Assembly (NCBI GenBank): GCA_009746045.1
Contig: RPFO01000392.1
Location: forward strand, 1,765,407 to 1,829,406
Reading direction: 5' to 3'
Source of the DNA: Mesostigma viride
Taxonomy: Eukaryota; Streptophyta; Mesostigmatophyceae; Mesostigmatales; Mesostigmataceae
DNA length: 64,000 nt
Under the pieces are notes generated by a model. The model was not told where the DNA came from and did no database searches. It was given only the letters and a program-made list of their open reading frames with translations. A program made the position numbers and the translations under genes. Position 1 is the stretch's first letter; the number at the start of each line of letters is the position of its first letter. Below are positions 10,863-22,100 of the stretch, in pieces.

Positions 10863-11400
10863 AGGTCCTCATTGACAGTGGTGCGGCTACCACCTTCGAT
10901 CGTCAGTGAGGCCATAGTGCAGCGCCTGGGAGTAACCCCGACTCCCCATACCATTGCTCGGCGCGTACGATACTCGGATGGCTACACTCAGCCATCCCCC
11001 GGCTATGTGGACTTGGCCCCTATCGTACAAGGCACCAGCGTGCCCATTCGCGCCACGGTCATTCCCTTACAAGCGGCTGATATCATCCTAGGGATTGACT
11101 GGCTGCACATCTCCAAGGTGACCGTCTCTTTTGGTACCATGGTTACCCACTTCCCAGATGGGTCATTCTGGTTACCTGCTGAGCGGCAGTATGCGGCCAA
11201 CGGCATGACCATCACCGATGACACGCCTGCCCTCAAGAGTGACCGTCGTCGCCTTGCGGACATTCTCATGTCCAAAAGGGAGTTCAAGCGCGGGATGATG
11301 AGAGCTCGGCAGCCTCCTCCCGTTTACTCCATTCGTCTGGACGCCCTTGCCCACGCGCGCGGGCCCAGCGCCCAGCATGCACAGGCCGGAGTTTCGTTAA
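10862..11400 (+). pseudogene. element 3 aspartic protease
   Basis: It reads VLIDSGAATTF (retropepsin motif) at about 10868-10900. After a frameshift it continues VSEAIVQRLGVTPTPH, VRYSDGYTQPSPGY and ADIILGIDWLHISKV, the flap/ILGIDWL part, within the open frame 10872-11483. It is homologous to the element 2 protease at 7618-7250. Confidence 0.85.
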
Positions 11401-11406
11401 ACTCGC

Positions 11407-12240
11407 TTGGCATGCATGGACTTGTCGGAAGACGAGGTGAAACGACTCAACGCAGTGCTCGATCAGTATTCAGCCGTGTTTGAGGAGAAAACACCTACGT
11501 TTCCCCCGGCCAGACCGGTGCTCCACCGCATTCATTTGCAGGAGGGGCACCCACCTACCACCTCACCCATTTTTCGCATGGGGCCCGTGGAGTTGGCAGA
11601 GCTCAAGAAGATCTTGGTCGGCTTGTTGGAGGCCGGCTTGATTGAGCCCAGCAATAGCCCTTACAGCGCGGGCGTGTTGCTGGTGCCCAAACCCAATGGG
11701 AAGTGGCGTCTGGTTACGGATTATCGCAAACTCAATGCGATCACCGTGAAGTCCAAGTATCCCCTCCCCCGCATCGATGATATATTTAATAAGGTGGAGG
11801 GCGCCAAGTACTTTACGGTGCTCGATTGTGCAGACGGTTTTTGGCAACTTCGGATCGCCCCCGAAGATTGCCATAAAACAGCCTTTGCCACGCCTTTTGG
11901 CCATTACCAATTCCGCGTGGCGGCCATGGGCTTGTGTAACAGCCCTGCCTCTTTTCAGATGCTCATGAACCACCTCTTTAGGTCGGTGATGGGCACTAGT
12001 CGGCTGCCCCAGGTCTCGGCAGACCTGCGCGACCCGACTATCCCGTGCATGGGACCCGGGGACGCAGCCGTACAAACGCACCTGCGTGGCCATCTACTTG
12101 GATGACATCCTCATTTTCTCTCGCACGTTCGAGGAGCACTTGGAGGATGTTGCCGCGGTTTTGCAGATCATGGCGGATAATAAACTGTCCGCCCGCCGCA
12201 GCAAGGTAGAATCAGGCCGCAGCGTCCCCTTTTTAGGCCA
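11407..12240 (+). pseudogene. element 3 reverse transcriptase
   Basis: Frame 11407-12105 gives KTPTFPPARPVLHRIHL, then IEPSNSPYSAGVLLVPKPNG, LVTDYRKLNAITVKSKYPLP, YFTVLDCADGFWQLRI (catalytic Asp) and MGLCNSPASFQMLMN. Frame 12086-12853 starts with YLDDILIFS (catalytic DD). The frameshift falls inside a stretch of about 35 extra residues between MN and YLDD, present also in element 2. Downstream FLGHILS and LRSFLGLVSYYRRFIPRF are the thumb/connection. Confidence 0.9.
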
Positions 12241-12299
12241 CATTCTCTCGGACAAGGGCGTGTCCACGGACCCCGATAAGGTCGCCGCCGTCCAACAGT

Positions 12300-12990
12300 G
12301 GCCTGTTCCCGCGAATGTTCGCGCCTTGCGCAGCTTCTTGGGCTTGGTATCGTATTATCGCCGCTTCATCCCGCGTTTCGCGACCATTGCGGCCCCGCTT
12401 ACTCACCTCCTCAAGAAGGACGTACCGTGGGAATGGTCAGACCTGTGTCAACAGGCCTTTGACCTGCTGAAGGCCAGGCTCGCCACTGCGCCTGTCCTCA
12501 TCCTTCCGGATCCCACCAAGCCATTCGTGGTCAATAGCGATTCTAGCAAGGTTGCTATTGGCGGTGTGCTGAGAACTCCAAGACCATGGTCTCGGTCTCC
12601 AACCGGTCGAGTATATCTCCCGGACGATGATCCCGGCCGAAAGAAATTACCCGGTCCATCAGCAAGAGTTGTTGGCCGTGGTGTACTGTTGCCATACTTG
12701 GCGGCACCATCTCCTGGGTGCTCAGTTCAACGTGGCCATGGCCGAACCCGACCCTGCGGACCCGTACCGCTTGATCATCCAGACCGACCATCGGCCCCTC
12801 ACGCACTTGTTGACGCAGCCCACGCTTACGCCACGCCAAGCCCGTTGGCTTGAATATTTGGCACAGTTCGGTCCGTTCAAGATCGAATATGTCAAGGGCC
12901 TTGACAACACGGTCCCTGACGCCCTGTCGCGTCGCCCCGACTATATTGGTTTTATGAGGATCTTGACGTTTTGGCCACGACGTTGATCCC
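12300..12990 (+). pseudogene. element 3 RNase H
   Basis: LILPDPTKPFVVNSDSSKVAIGG is read in frame to about 12570. A frameshift follows and the frame continues at 12627-12986 with ERNYPVHQQELLAVVYCCH, TDHRPLTHLLTQPTLTPRQA and VKGLDNTVPDALSRRPDYIG. After this only degraded sequence follows, with no HHCC finger or DDE core. Confidence 0.85.
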
Positions 12991-13759
12991 CTCCCATGGT
13001 CCCGTCGCCCCCTTTGGCGACCGCTTAAGCGACCCGATGAGCCCCTTCCTCTTCTGTGGCGCCACAACCGCGGAGGTTGACACTGTTGACCATTCCGTGC
13101 GCCTCGCCGGCAGCACCCCTGCACGTGAGGGCACGTGCGCAGCCGCAGGGGGGGGAAGGACTTCGGCCCCGAACAGCCATGTGGTGCCGGTTGCGGAGCG
13201 CCGCCGCATCGTGGCCCCAACCCACGTGATCGCGACGGGATCATGTACGATCTCGCGGGGGACGTACCCCGGGCGGCGCCCATGCAGGTGCTGCTCATCC
13301 GCGGTTTCACGCGGATCAGCCGGTGGATTTTATCGGCATTCGGCACGTGCTCCCGCCAGAGATGTTCTCCGCCGTACAGTTCACGGACCCATGGGGCGCT
13401 GCGGGATGTCAACCTGGCCAAACGCCATGATGCACGCGCCGGCGAGCGGCAACTCACCTTCCAGCACGCCCTAGTCCAGGCCAATGGCCTGCCTCTTCCC
13501 GAGCCGGCTGAGGCCGCGCCGCGGCTGAGCGTGTCCACCGGCGTCAACGCCCGGCCGTACCTCTGCGCGGGCATGGCCGTGGGGGCTCCGCTCGTGGGGG
13601 TCACCGCCCGAGCCCTTACCGCCCGGCGCCGTAACTGAACCATCGCCAACGGACGGTGACAATTCGCACGATCGATGCGTGCCCTGGAAGGGAACAGTGA
13701 CTATGTATACAGTCATTTATAAGCCCCGGCTACAGGTCGAGTAGCCGCCTCTTTTGTTG

Positions 13760-14400
13760 GGGGGGGGAGGTGTGTTGCACGGATGCAACATGCCATTTGT
13801 GGTATTAAATTATCCGTCCCGGTCGATCGGCGCCGACCGTAATCCGGCGCCAGTGCCGAGGCCATAGTATAGTTGGCAGCCGAGGCAATCCGTGTGGAAG
13901 TAAGTGTAGAAGTTTTGCTGACGAACTTGGCCTTTGCGCCGTAGGCGGACCTAGCGCCTGAACGGGAGTTACGGGACAGCCAAGTGGCACTGCACATGCG
14001 TTATGATGGTACCTACGGACATTTGGATATTTTTCAGGAGAGGCCTCTAGCCGTACTAGTCTTTAATGTGTTCTAGACGGTTCGAGAAGCCCGTCCCCGC
14101 GGACCTCACGTCATGCCTGGTTGGCAGCGCCAGGCGCAGCCGCCAACGGGGACGAAGGGATGTCCAAAATAGGCAAGGCACGAGCTATGCCAGCAGTCCG
14201 GACCTTGTATCGTAATTTACCACGTTGCTCTACAGATTATTTACCATCGCTTAATCCTGGAGTGTAAATCTCCTGTGGGCTCGAGTGTGAATCCCTCGCC
14301 TACTGGGTGTAAGTCTTCCCGCATTGAGTGTTTTAATCTGTGTGGTAACATTGTAATATACGAAACCGGTTTTCCGGGTTTGAGCTTATTCGTATTGTGT
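13760..14400 (+). repeat. polypurine tract and 3' LTR start of element 3
   Basis: A G-run ending GGAGG (13760-13770) is followed by TGTGTTGCACGGATGCAACA. As in element 1, the LTR starts with a short hairpin (TGTTGCA, 4-nt loop, TGCAACA). The LTR right end was not located; sequence up to about 14.4 kb has no other assignment. Confidence 0.55.
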
Positions 14401-14469
14401 GACAAGTATTCTTAAGCCACCATCGTGCGCTGTGACGCATAGGAAGTCAAAGGTCTTTCGCATTCATTC

Positions 14470-14960
14470 TCAATTATTAAGGCGCTATTTTAAATAGCCA
14501 TACGTGTTAAACTCCATCCCCGGCCCATATTCCCATCCCATTTGCATTTCCCTGAGGACTTATGCTCACGTGATGCAGATACGTGTAAATTAATTAATTA
14601 ATTAGTTAATTAACTATAATGAATAAATTAATGAACTAATGAATTAATGAATGAGATTAGGATAGTACCTATAATATACACTCCGGCTGTGGCATGTCCA
14701 TGCACATGCGCACGCAATTAAGTACTTTTTACATTTGCCGCATTCGAAAATAGAGATTTGGGCTCGCGAGGTGCCCACTTGTCAAGCCTGCATGCAATTG
14801 GAATTGATTAATTAATTAATTAGAGTCGTGCTCCCGTTGCGGAGTCACGGAGAATTAACCCCGATGGATGGATGGATGGGTGCAATTACAGTCCTACCGG
14901 TCTGATCTATCTACAACAGCTATCTACAACATCTATCTAATCTATCAACATCAACTCTAC
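14470..14960. other. AT-rich intergenic stretch with simple repeats
   Basis: It contains TTAATTAA-type runs (14590-14650, 14805-14822), ATGAATTA repeats and a GATG tetranucleotide run (14863-14880). A hairpin of the TTAA-hairpin family lies at about 14822-14852. No gene is seen. Confidence 0.6.
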
Positions 14961-14965
14961 CGGCC

Positions 14966-16395
14966 CTAGGGGACCTGTCTAGCATGCCTCCCGTGTGTTT
15001 GTACACGCGGGCGCTTCCCCACGGGAGGGGGCTCGTTGTCCTCTATGACCTGGGCCCACTTGGCCTTGTCCATCATCTTTTTCCAAATCACGGAGAGGCC
15101 TAGGCCCCCCATGTCCTCTACTAGCTGTTCTTTGAAGGTGCGGGCCTTGCGGCGTCTAGCATTGATCACGGGGCCTGGCCCACGTAAGGAGGTGGTGGCC
15201 AGGCTGAGCTGGGCGCAGTCCCGCGGGGGGGCCACGTGAGGTGTCTACCTGATTGGTGCGAGCTAAGTGCGCCCTACTAGCTGCAGGCGCCGCTGCTTAA
15301 TAACGGTGCTGGTGATATATATGTCATGCCGAGGTACAGGTCCTCGTTGCGACATGAGCAGCATATCCTACTCTGAAAATGGATCGCAGCATGTTGGTGA
15401 CCGCGCCGCCCAGCTTTCGGGCCAGGTCGGCGGTGAGGGTCCACGTCTCGGCCCCATACGCGAGAACAGGAAGGACGTGGACCTTAAACAGGTCCTGTTT
15501 CTCGATCTTACCCAGGGGCTTTCGCCACAGGGCCCGATATTGGCGTAACGCGTGCCAGGCGAGGGAGATGCGGTGGTCCACATCAGCATCGCAGCTGGGC
15601 AGGAGGATGGCCAGCAGCTTGACACGGTCCCGGTACAGGACTCGAGAGCCATCAAGGAGAAAGAGGGCGGGCGGTGGGTGAGTGAGCCAAATCGCCAGAG
15701 CCTCGGTCTTCTTGCTGACCTCAAGCCCCACTGCGCGGGCCGGCCTCGATAGCTAGGCAATCAAGCCACGTCTGCACGTGCCCAGTGTCCTCGAAGAGGA
15801 TGGTGTCGTCTGCATAGATGATGTCCGCCAGCCGAATCTCCGTGTCGATCCGCCCCGCCATGCCAGAAACGGTTGTCAACCTGCACCCCTGGTTCCCTAC
15901 TCACGATGCGGGCAAACCACTTGCGCGCCTGAATCATTACGTATTCGACCACAATAATGAACTGTCAGGTATATAGGGTATAGGGCGACAGCACGCAGCC
16001 CTGCCACACACCCTTCTGTGAAGGGCATGGTGGCGTGGTCCCGTAGGAAGTGCGCACCGAAGTGGTGGACCCTTCATATACAGGTTGCGGATGACAGCAA
16101 TAAGGGGGCGGGGGATCCGGAACAGAGCGAGGATGTCCCATAGCGCAGGCCAGAAAACCGAATCGAAGGCTTTGATGAAGTCCACCAGCACAAGGTGCAG
16201 AGGGGACTCACCAGGCTGAAGGCATTGCAGTTCTTCCACAAGGCGGCGAGTAGCGAAGAGCGCCTGTACTGTGTTGCGACCTGAACGGAAGCCGCGCTGA
16301 GTCTCACTGAGGTGTCCGTCAGTCCAGGGCCGTGCGCAGGCGGTTCAGGATGAGCCGCATGAGAAGCTTGAGGGGGGCAATTTGGATGCACACCC
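14966..16395 (-). mobile_element. LINE (non-LTR retrotransposon) RT fragment, copy a
   Basis: Read right to left across frames it gives NYRGVCIQIAPLKLLMRLIL, a GFR-type block, LHLVLVDFIKAFDSVFWPAL (RT motif A), and at about 15830-15800 IIYADDTILFED (RT active site YADD). It continues with the post-RT region containing VLPVLAYGAETWTLT (15500) and a C-terminal piece with ARTFKEQLVEDMGGLGLSV (15130). All are typical of LINE ORF2. Multiple stops and shifts show decay. Three further fragments of this family lie at 40310-40925, 46620-47285 and 50405-50645. Confidence 0.85.
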
Positions 16396-16489
16396 CTCTG
16401 TAGTTACCCCATGCAACTAGAAGCTAGATAGATTGATCAATCCAATTTCATTACCATCCCCCGGTGATCGAGGACTTTATACCTTCACG

Positions 16490-17137
16490 TAATAAGAGAA
16501 TGAAAGGTGCGGTCCTGTATGGCACCGCCACCTTCATGACAGGCAATCCGGCCCAACCAGCCGATTCTTGAGACCATGCTTTATCATCAAAGCAACCAAA
16601 AGACCTTTCAATTCCAATGAGATACATGACGAATTACAAAGAGTGTCGAGTTGTAATGTTGTAGTTATAAGAGCAGCTGTGAGGTCCCTTGGTTGACGCG
16701 GCCACTGCACCACTTTAGACATCAGCCAATCATAACATTGTCTAACTTCCGACAAGCTAAACTTCAAGCTTTATCTGTCAAGCGAACACAAATATACAAG
16801 GGCAAATCTATCGGCTATGCCAGGCACCGCCTGGGGCTTCCTTGCATTTGTGTCTGGTGTCCCACGTTGAAATCCTGAAATTGCACATCTGCTCAGCGCC
16901 TCGCCGGCTTGCTGTGTACCAGCATTCGGCAAACTGCCCTTGTGACGAATGTCAGTGAAATTCAGGTCCGCCCAAAAGTTCCGTCAGCAAATTCAGCGGA
17001 CTTGGCGCGTGAGTACAACTGAGATCCGCGGCGTCAGTACCGGGCCGCGGTATAGCAACCTGCACAAGGCTGCGGACGTCAGAATTACGCTAAAATCTGA
17101 ATTGCGGACGTGATAGATCACGGACGCGACAGCTGTC
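16490..17137. repeat. 640-bp direct repeat, copy 1
   Basis: It is nearly identical to 17575-18221; the main difference is a 3-bp deletion in copy 2. Copies start at AATAAGAGAATGAAAGG and end at GGACGCGACA(AC)GCTGTC. Each contains a minus-strand ORF of about 77 codons (16767-16534) of unknown nature. The intervening 437 bp is unrelated. It could be a TRIM-like element or a tandem duplication with one unit truncated. No primer-binding site or polypurine tract is evident. Confidence 0.7.
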
Positions 17138-17574
17138 GCGTTTGCGTGCCCGCATATCATCCTGGACTGGTCATTACCGCTACTTGGAATGCATCCACTA
17201 TCAGCAGTAATCATGTGTGAGATATGCCACCTCCCCCCCCACTATTTAGCTCACAACAACGTGAGAGCAAAAAGTGAAAGAAAGGCAGCTCACACAAAAG
17301 AAGGAAGCCCAAAGAGGGCGTCATTCCAGGCAGCAGCAAAAAGGGAAAAATCCAGCTGCTCAAAGATGCTTTTCCAGGATCAGCAACAACCTTAACATGC
17401 ATGCTTTTAAAGGCTTAGCAATAACCCCTTCAATGGCTTTGTACAGGGAAAAGCCTAACCTCTTCAGATGCTTTTGAAGGCTAAGCAATAACCTCTTCCT
17501 TGTGCTTCCCTGGGTGAAGCAGGAGGAACATCCAGGCTGGCCGGACTGAACCCATCATAGGTTGTTCGTCCGTT

Positions 17575-18221
17575 TAATAAGAGAATGAAAGGTGCGGTCC
17601 TGTATGGCACCGCCACCTTCATGACAGGCAATCCGGCCCAACCAGCCGATTCTTGAGACCATGCTTTATCATCAAAGCAACCAAAAGACCTTTCAATTCC
17701 AATGAGATACATGACGAATTACAAAGAGTGTCGAGTTGTAATGTTGTAGTTATAAGAGCAGCTGTGAGGTCCCTTGGTTGACGCCACTGCACCACTTTAG
17801 ACATCAGCCAATCATAACATTGTCTAATTTCCGACAAGCTAAACTTCAAGCTTTATCTGTCAAGCGAACACAAATATACAAGGGCAAATCTATCGGCTAT
17901 GCCAGGCACCGCCTGGGGCTTCCTTGCATTTGTGTCTGGTGTCCCACGTTGAAATCCTGAAATTGCACATCTGCTCAGCGCCTCGCCGGCTTGCTGTGTA
18001 CCAGCATTCGGCAAACTGCCCTTGTGACGAATGTCAGTGAAATTCAGGTCCGCCCAAAAGTTCCGTCAGCAAATTCAGCGGACTTGGCGCGTGAGTACAA
18101 CTGAGATCCGCGGCGTCAGTACCGGGCCGCGGTATAGCAACCTGCACAAGGCTGCGGACGTCAGAATTACGCTAAAATCTGAATTGCGGACGTGATAGAT
18201 CACGGACGCGACAACGCTGTC
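17575..18221. repeat. 640-bp direct repeat, copy 2
   Basis: Second copy of the repeat at 16490-17137. Flanks differ from copy 1 on the left (CCGTTT versus TTCACG), so the duplication boundary is real at that side. The copied minus-strand ORF is at 17849-17619. Confidence 0.7.
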
Positions 18222-18298
18222 TATAGGTGCATCTTAACGATGATGGGCAAGACAATCTTATAAAGGATGCCAGACAATGCCATTGCAAAGCAGCTTTA

Positions 18299-18303
18299 TT
18301 ACA
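18299..18303 (-). terminator. candidate poly(A) signal TGTAA of the giant gene
   Basis: TTACA on the plus strand gives TGTAA on the minus strand, the usual chlorophyte polyadenylation motif. It lies about 820 bp downstream of the stop codon at 19119. No coding signal is seen between. Confidence 0.4.
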
Positions 18304-19118
18304 ATATAAGACATAAAATCAAAATTTTTATGGCAGTCAACAGATGGAACAAAAAGCTCTCTAGAGGTACATCGATTGAGCACTGTAGGCACATTGATAC
18401 AAGTACACTGTTAGAAATACACAGCACCTCAAGCACATTCAGAGCCATCCACTGTTGTCATATTGATCTGGCCACCCATAAGGCAGCAATGCCTTTGCTA
18501 CAGCCCTTGAAAGTAGGGTGTGATCTTGGCATGCGCCACTATGTGTTGGTGGCCTGCACGGCGCAGCACTGTTAAACAAAAAGCAATTGGAAAAAGAGAA
18601 GAAAATACAATCTGAGAGCCAAAGGCCCCTAGATCACATTAAACATTCTCTCCCACTAGTTAGAAATCCAGCCACACTATAGGGCAAGCTAGATTTCGGA
18701 TAGCATTGCAAGTTCCTACTAGTGTACAAGCAATTCAACACAGTCCACAATTAACTGGTAGACACACCGGAAATCCGGTGTGGAGTAAGGGCAAGCTACT
18801 GGGGAGCAAGAGAAGTACAAATAGGTTACCTTCAGGAGAAAGTGGGAGAATGAGACCCTATCGAGCAAGGTTAAGATAGCATTGGAGAAACGGGGAGGAA
18901 AATCTTTCCCGGGGTCTCTTGCTTTCCTCACATGCTGCATCCAGTAGCCTCCCCGTGCTTCCACAGTCTCCGAATTCCCTCCTGTAATAGGAAATGTTTT
19001 GGGAAAGAAAAATTTCCTATTACATCTGGGAAAGAAAATCTTCTTTCTTTTATCTGCCCCATTCCTCAATCACGCTCCAATCTTCCAGTGAATACATCCG
19101 CTGCATCCCCATGTCTTG

Positions 19119-22100
19119 TTAATCCAGGCTACTCTTGTCACCGTCCGCCCAAGCAGCCTGCACCTTCGGTTTGGGCGCCTTGGTACCCTCTAGGCTCGCC
19201 CGCGGGTTGCTGCGTCCTTGATCTGCCCCATCCGCTGGAGCCCCCGAGATGCTTGACCGCCGCTTGTGCGCGTCCAGCAGCGCCACCATCCGGTTTTTCA
19301 TGGACGGCCGCCCCGACTGGGGCCTTTGTGCCACTGCACCAGGCATCCCCACCGCCGGCGCCATGTAACTACGGGAAGGTCCCGCGGGCGATGTGGGAGA
19401 TGAGGGGGCAGGTACCATGGCCGTCAACTGCTGCCGCGAGGGGGTCCGGGATAGCCCAGCTTTCGGGGACAACACCTGGACGGACCTGGACGTTGTCTTG
19501 GTAGGAGAGGGCATGATGTGTGGTGACACTTGACCATTGGCCATGAATGAGTTCTCGTCCATGTGACTACTACTCCGCCGAGATGGAGGGGAGGAATTTT
19601 CCACTTCTGTTAAGTCGTGTGGCTGGTTGGGCAGCGCGTGGCCGGCAGGGTTGTCCTCCGTAATCTTCTCCTCTTCTTCATCCTCAAAGAGTGACGGCCG
19701 CTTCTGGGGCACCTGGTTCGCCTCGCCAGCTGGCGCTTGGTCGGGGGAATTCGGCCCACTCTGTTCACCCTGCCTGCGAGGCACATCAGGTCCATGCACA
19801 GGGGAAGCTGCGACCTCCATGGGCCAATTTTGCAGCTGAAGGCTCTGAGACTTTGGTGTAGTCGCTGCCTTCCCAGGACGCTTGGGGGATAGTGCCTCCT
19901 GGTCCGCCCCGCTGTCCCTGTTCTGCATGCTGGGGATGTCCACCGTGGACGGCCGGGCTTTCTCGGAGCCCCCCGGCTCGGCACCGTCCATGAAACCAGC
20001 GCCGCTGCTGCCAGAACTGCTCATATCTGCCGAGTAGGGCCGGGGGCCGCCGCCATGAGCCTGCGAAGGTGACTTGGCTGCATCTTCAACAGGGCTGCCT
20101 GGGATGTTCAGTTGGGCGGGACGGCGGCCGGCCTTGCTTGCTCCTGGCTTGTTCGCACCAGGCGCTGTGGGTCCTGAGGGAGAGGCCTGGGAGGATGACA
20201 CCTGCTGGATGCCCCAACCAGCTGATGAGGCAAAGGATCCCTCGGGTGCCGCGCGCTGCTGGAAAATGCCTTCAGATGCTGGCGGCGTTCTGGAAACCTG
20301 AAGTCCCTGTTTCCCTGGTGCTTGGGCGCTGCTGGCTGCGGCCACCTTGGGACTGCTTGGGGGTTCAGATGAGATCGAAGATGAGACCTGTGGCTGGCCT
20401 TGCGCCGGTGGTGGCGTGCCGGTGGCGGCGGCCGCCTGCTCCCGCAGACGACGGAAAGCGCTCACGGACGGCCGGTGGCCTGGCGGGGGGCTCTTGGGTG
20501 GATGGGGAGATGGCATGCCCTCGGCCTCTGTCTCACCACCCGTTGCTGGCTTTCCAATCTTGCCCAGCTTCGGCGCCTTCTTGAAGTCCGACCCACCGCG
20601 GGCGTTGGGTGACACGGGGGGTAGCTCGTACCCTGGCTTCTTGGGGGAGGCGGGCGCGGGAGGGGGCGTGACGTCCCTCTTGCCGGATGCCGGACGCCCC
20701 AGCGTGGGCCGCTCCTTTGCGGCCACGGACGGCCGACCCACCGCCGGCCGGTCCTTGGCACCGGAGGATGGCCGGCCTCGGGGCGAGCTGTTCCCTGTGC
20801 TATCTGAGGGCCGTGATGGGGAGGGTTTCCCCGGTTTGCCCGACGCGGGGCGTGATGCGGGTGGGGTGGAGGACTTGCCGGAGTTGGGTTTGGCGCCCTT
20901 CTTCTTCGTCGTCTTTGCTTCTGCATTCTTCAACTTCTTCGCCTTCTTCTTCTTCTTCTTCGGCCCAGACGGCCGGTCTGCAGCGGAAGCACTTTCCAAG
21001 CCAACGGCATCCTCAACCTCTGGTGAGGCCACATCCCCACCCTGCACGCCCCCACTCGTCACTTTGGCATCCACCTCATCATCACCTTCCAGTAGCCCAT
21101 TGTCACTGCCCTCCTTTTTGTGATCGCCACCATCACCGCCATCGTCGTTGTCACCGCCCTCACCGCCCTCATCGCCCTCATCGCCCTCATCGCCCTCATC
21201 GCCCTCATCGCCCTCATCGCCCTCATCGCCCTCATCGCCCTCATCGCCCTCATCGCCCTCATCGCCATCCTCAATATCACCGCTGTCGCAAGCATTCTCG
21301 TAGGTTTCATCATCATCACCGTCAAGATCATCGACATCACCATCACCATCCTCATCTATCCCACCCTCACCCAGTGACAGGTCGACACTTGAGATCGAGG
21401 ACCGGCGGAGACCATCGTCGTCTGCCATGATGCGGCGCAGGGCAGGGGTCAAGGGCCCTCGTGCGGACCGAGGGGTGCCCTCGCCATCCGGCTCGCCGTC
21501 GGCTTGCGATGGCGAGGACGCGCCCTCCTCTGCCATCAGCTCTTGCAAGCGGCGGAATGCCCCTACAGCGGGTCGAGGCCCCGGCTGATGAGCCGCGGTT
21601 TCAGCCGCGGCGGGTGACGTGGGATACACCTCCACAAGCACGCCCTCTTCGCGTGGTGCAGCAGCCCCTGCCATGCCGCGCGCTGCAGGTGGCAGCGGCG
21701 ACCCCATGCTGCTCTCCCCTGGCTTGTCGGGGCCATCCAAGGACCTCTGGCCGCCCGCAAGCCTCTCGCCAGCAGGCGACGGTGACCGACAACGCCCACT
21801 TTGCCCGCGCGTCAACACTGTGCGGATGGTTGGGGGTGGGAGGGGCATACCCCCGTCCAGATCCACCTGGGGTGGGGGCACAGACGGCTCCGCAGCAGGC
21901 GCGGCACTGCCCGCCTTGGACGCAGCAGGTGCGGGTATGCTACTGCCCGCCTTCGCCTCCGCGGCATCCAGCTGCTCCTGCAACCGCCGGAAGGCACCCG
22001 CGGCCGGCCTTGGGCCGTACGCGCCTGTTGCGATCCGGGCCCCGATGGCTTGTGCGTCCTCGTCGGCACACGCCTCTGCTGCCTCATCCGAAGATGTCAT

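Larger units (their letters stand above)
10360..14400 (+). mobile_element. Ty3/gypsy LTR retrotransposon (element 3), GC-rich, integrase absent
   Basis: A gag remnant (10361-10860), protease (10860-11200), RT (11407-12240) and RNase H (12300-12990) are followed by about 0.7 kb of degraded linker. A polypurine tract (13760-13770) and LTR start (13771 or 13773) come next. No integrase core can be read between RNase H and the polypurine tract, so the element is internally deleted. It is much GC-richer than elements 1 and 2 although its protein motifs are nearly the same. The right LTR end was not found. Confidence 0.8.

Noticed and set aside
16490-18221. LTR pair of a small retrotransposon
   Set aside because: Lacks TG...CA termini, primer-binding site, polypurine tract and target duplication; kept only as a direct repeat.
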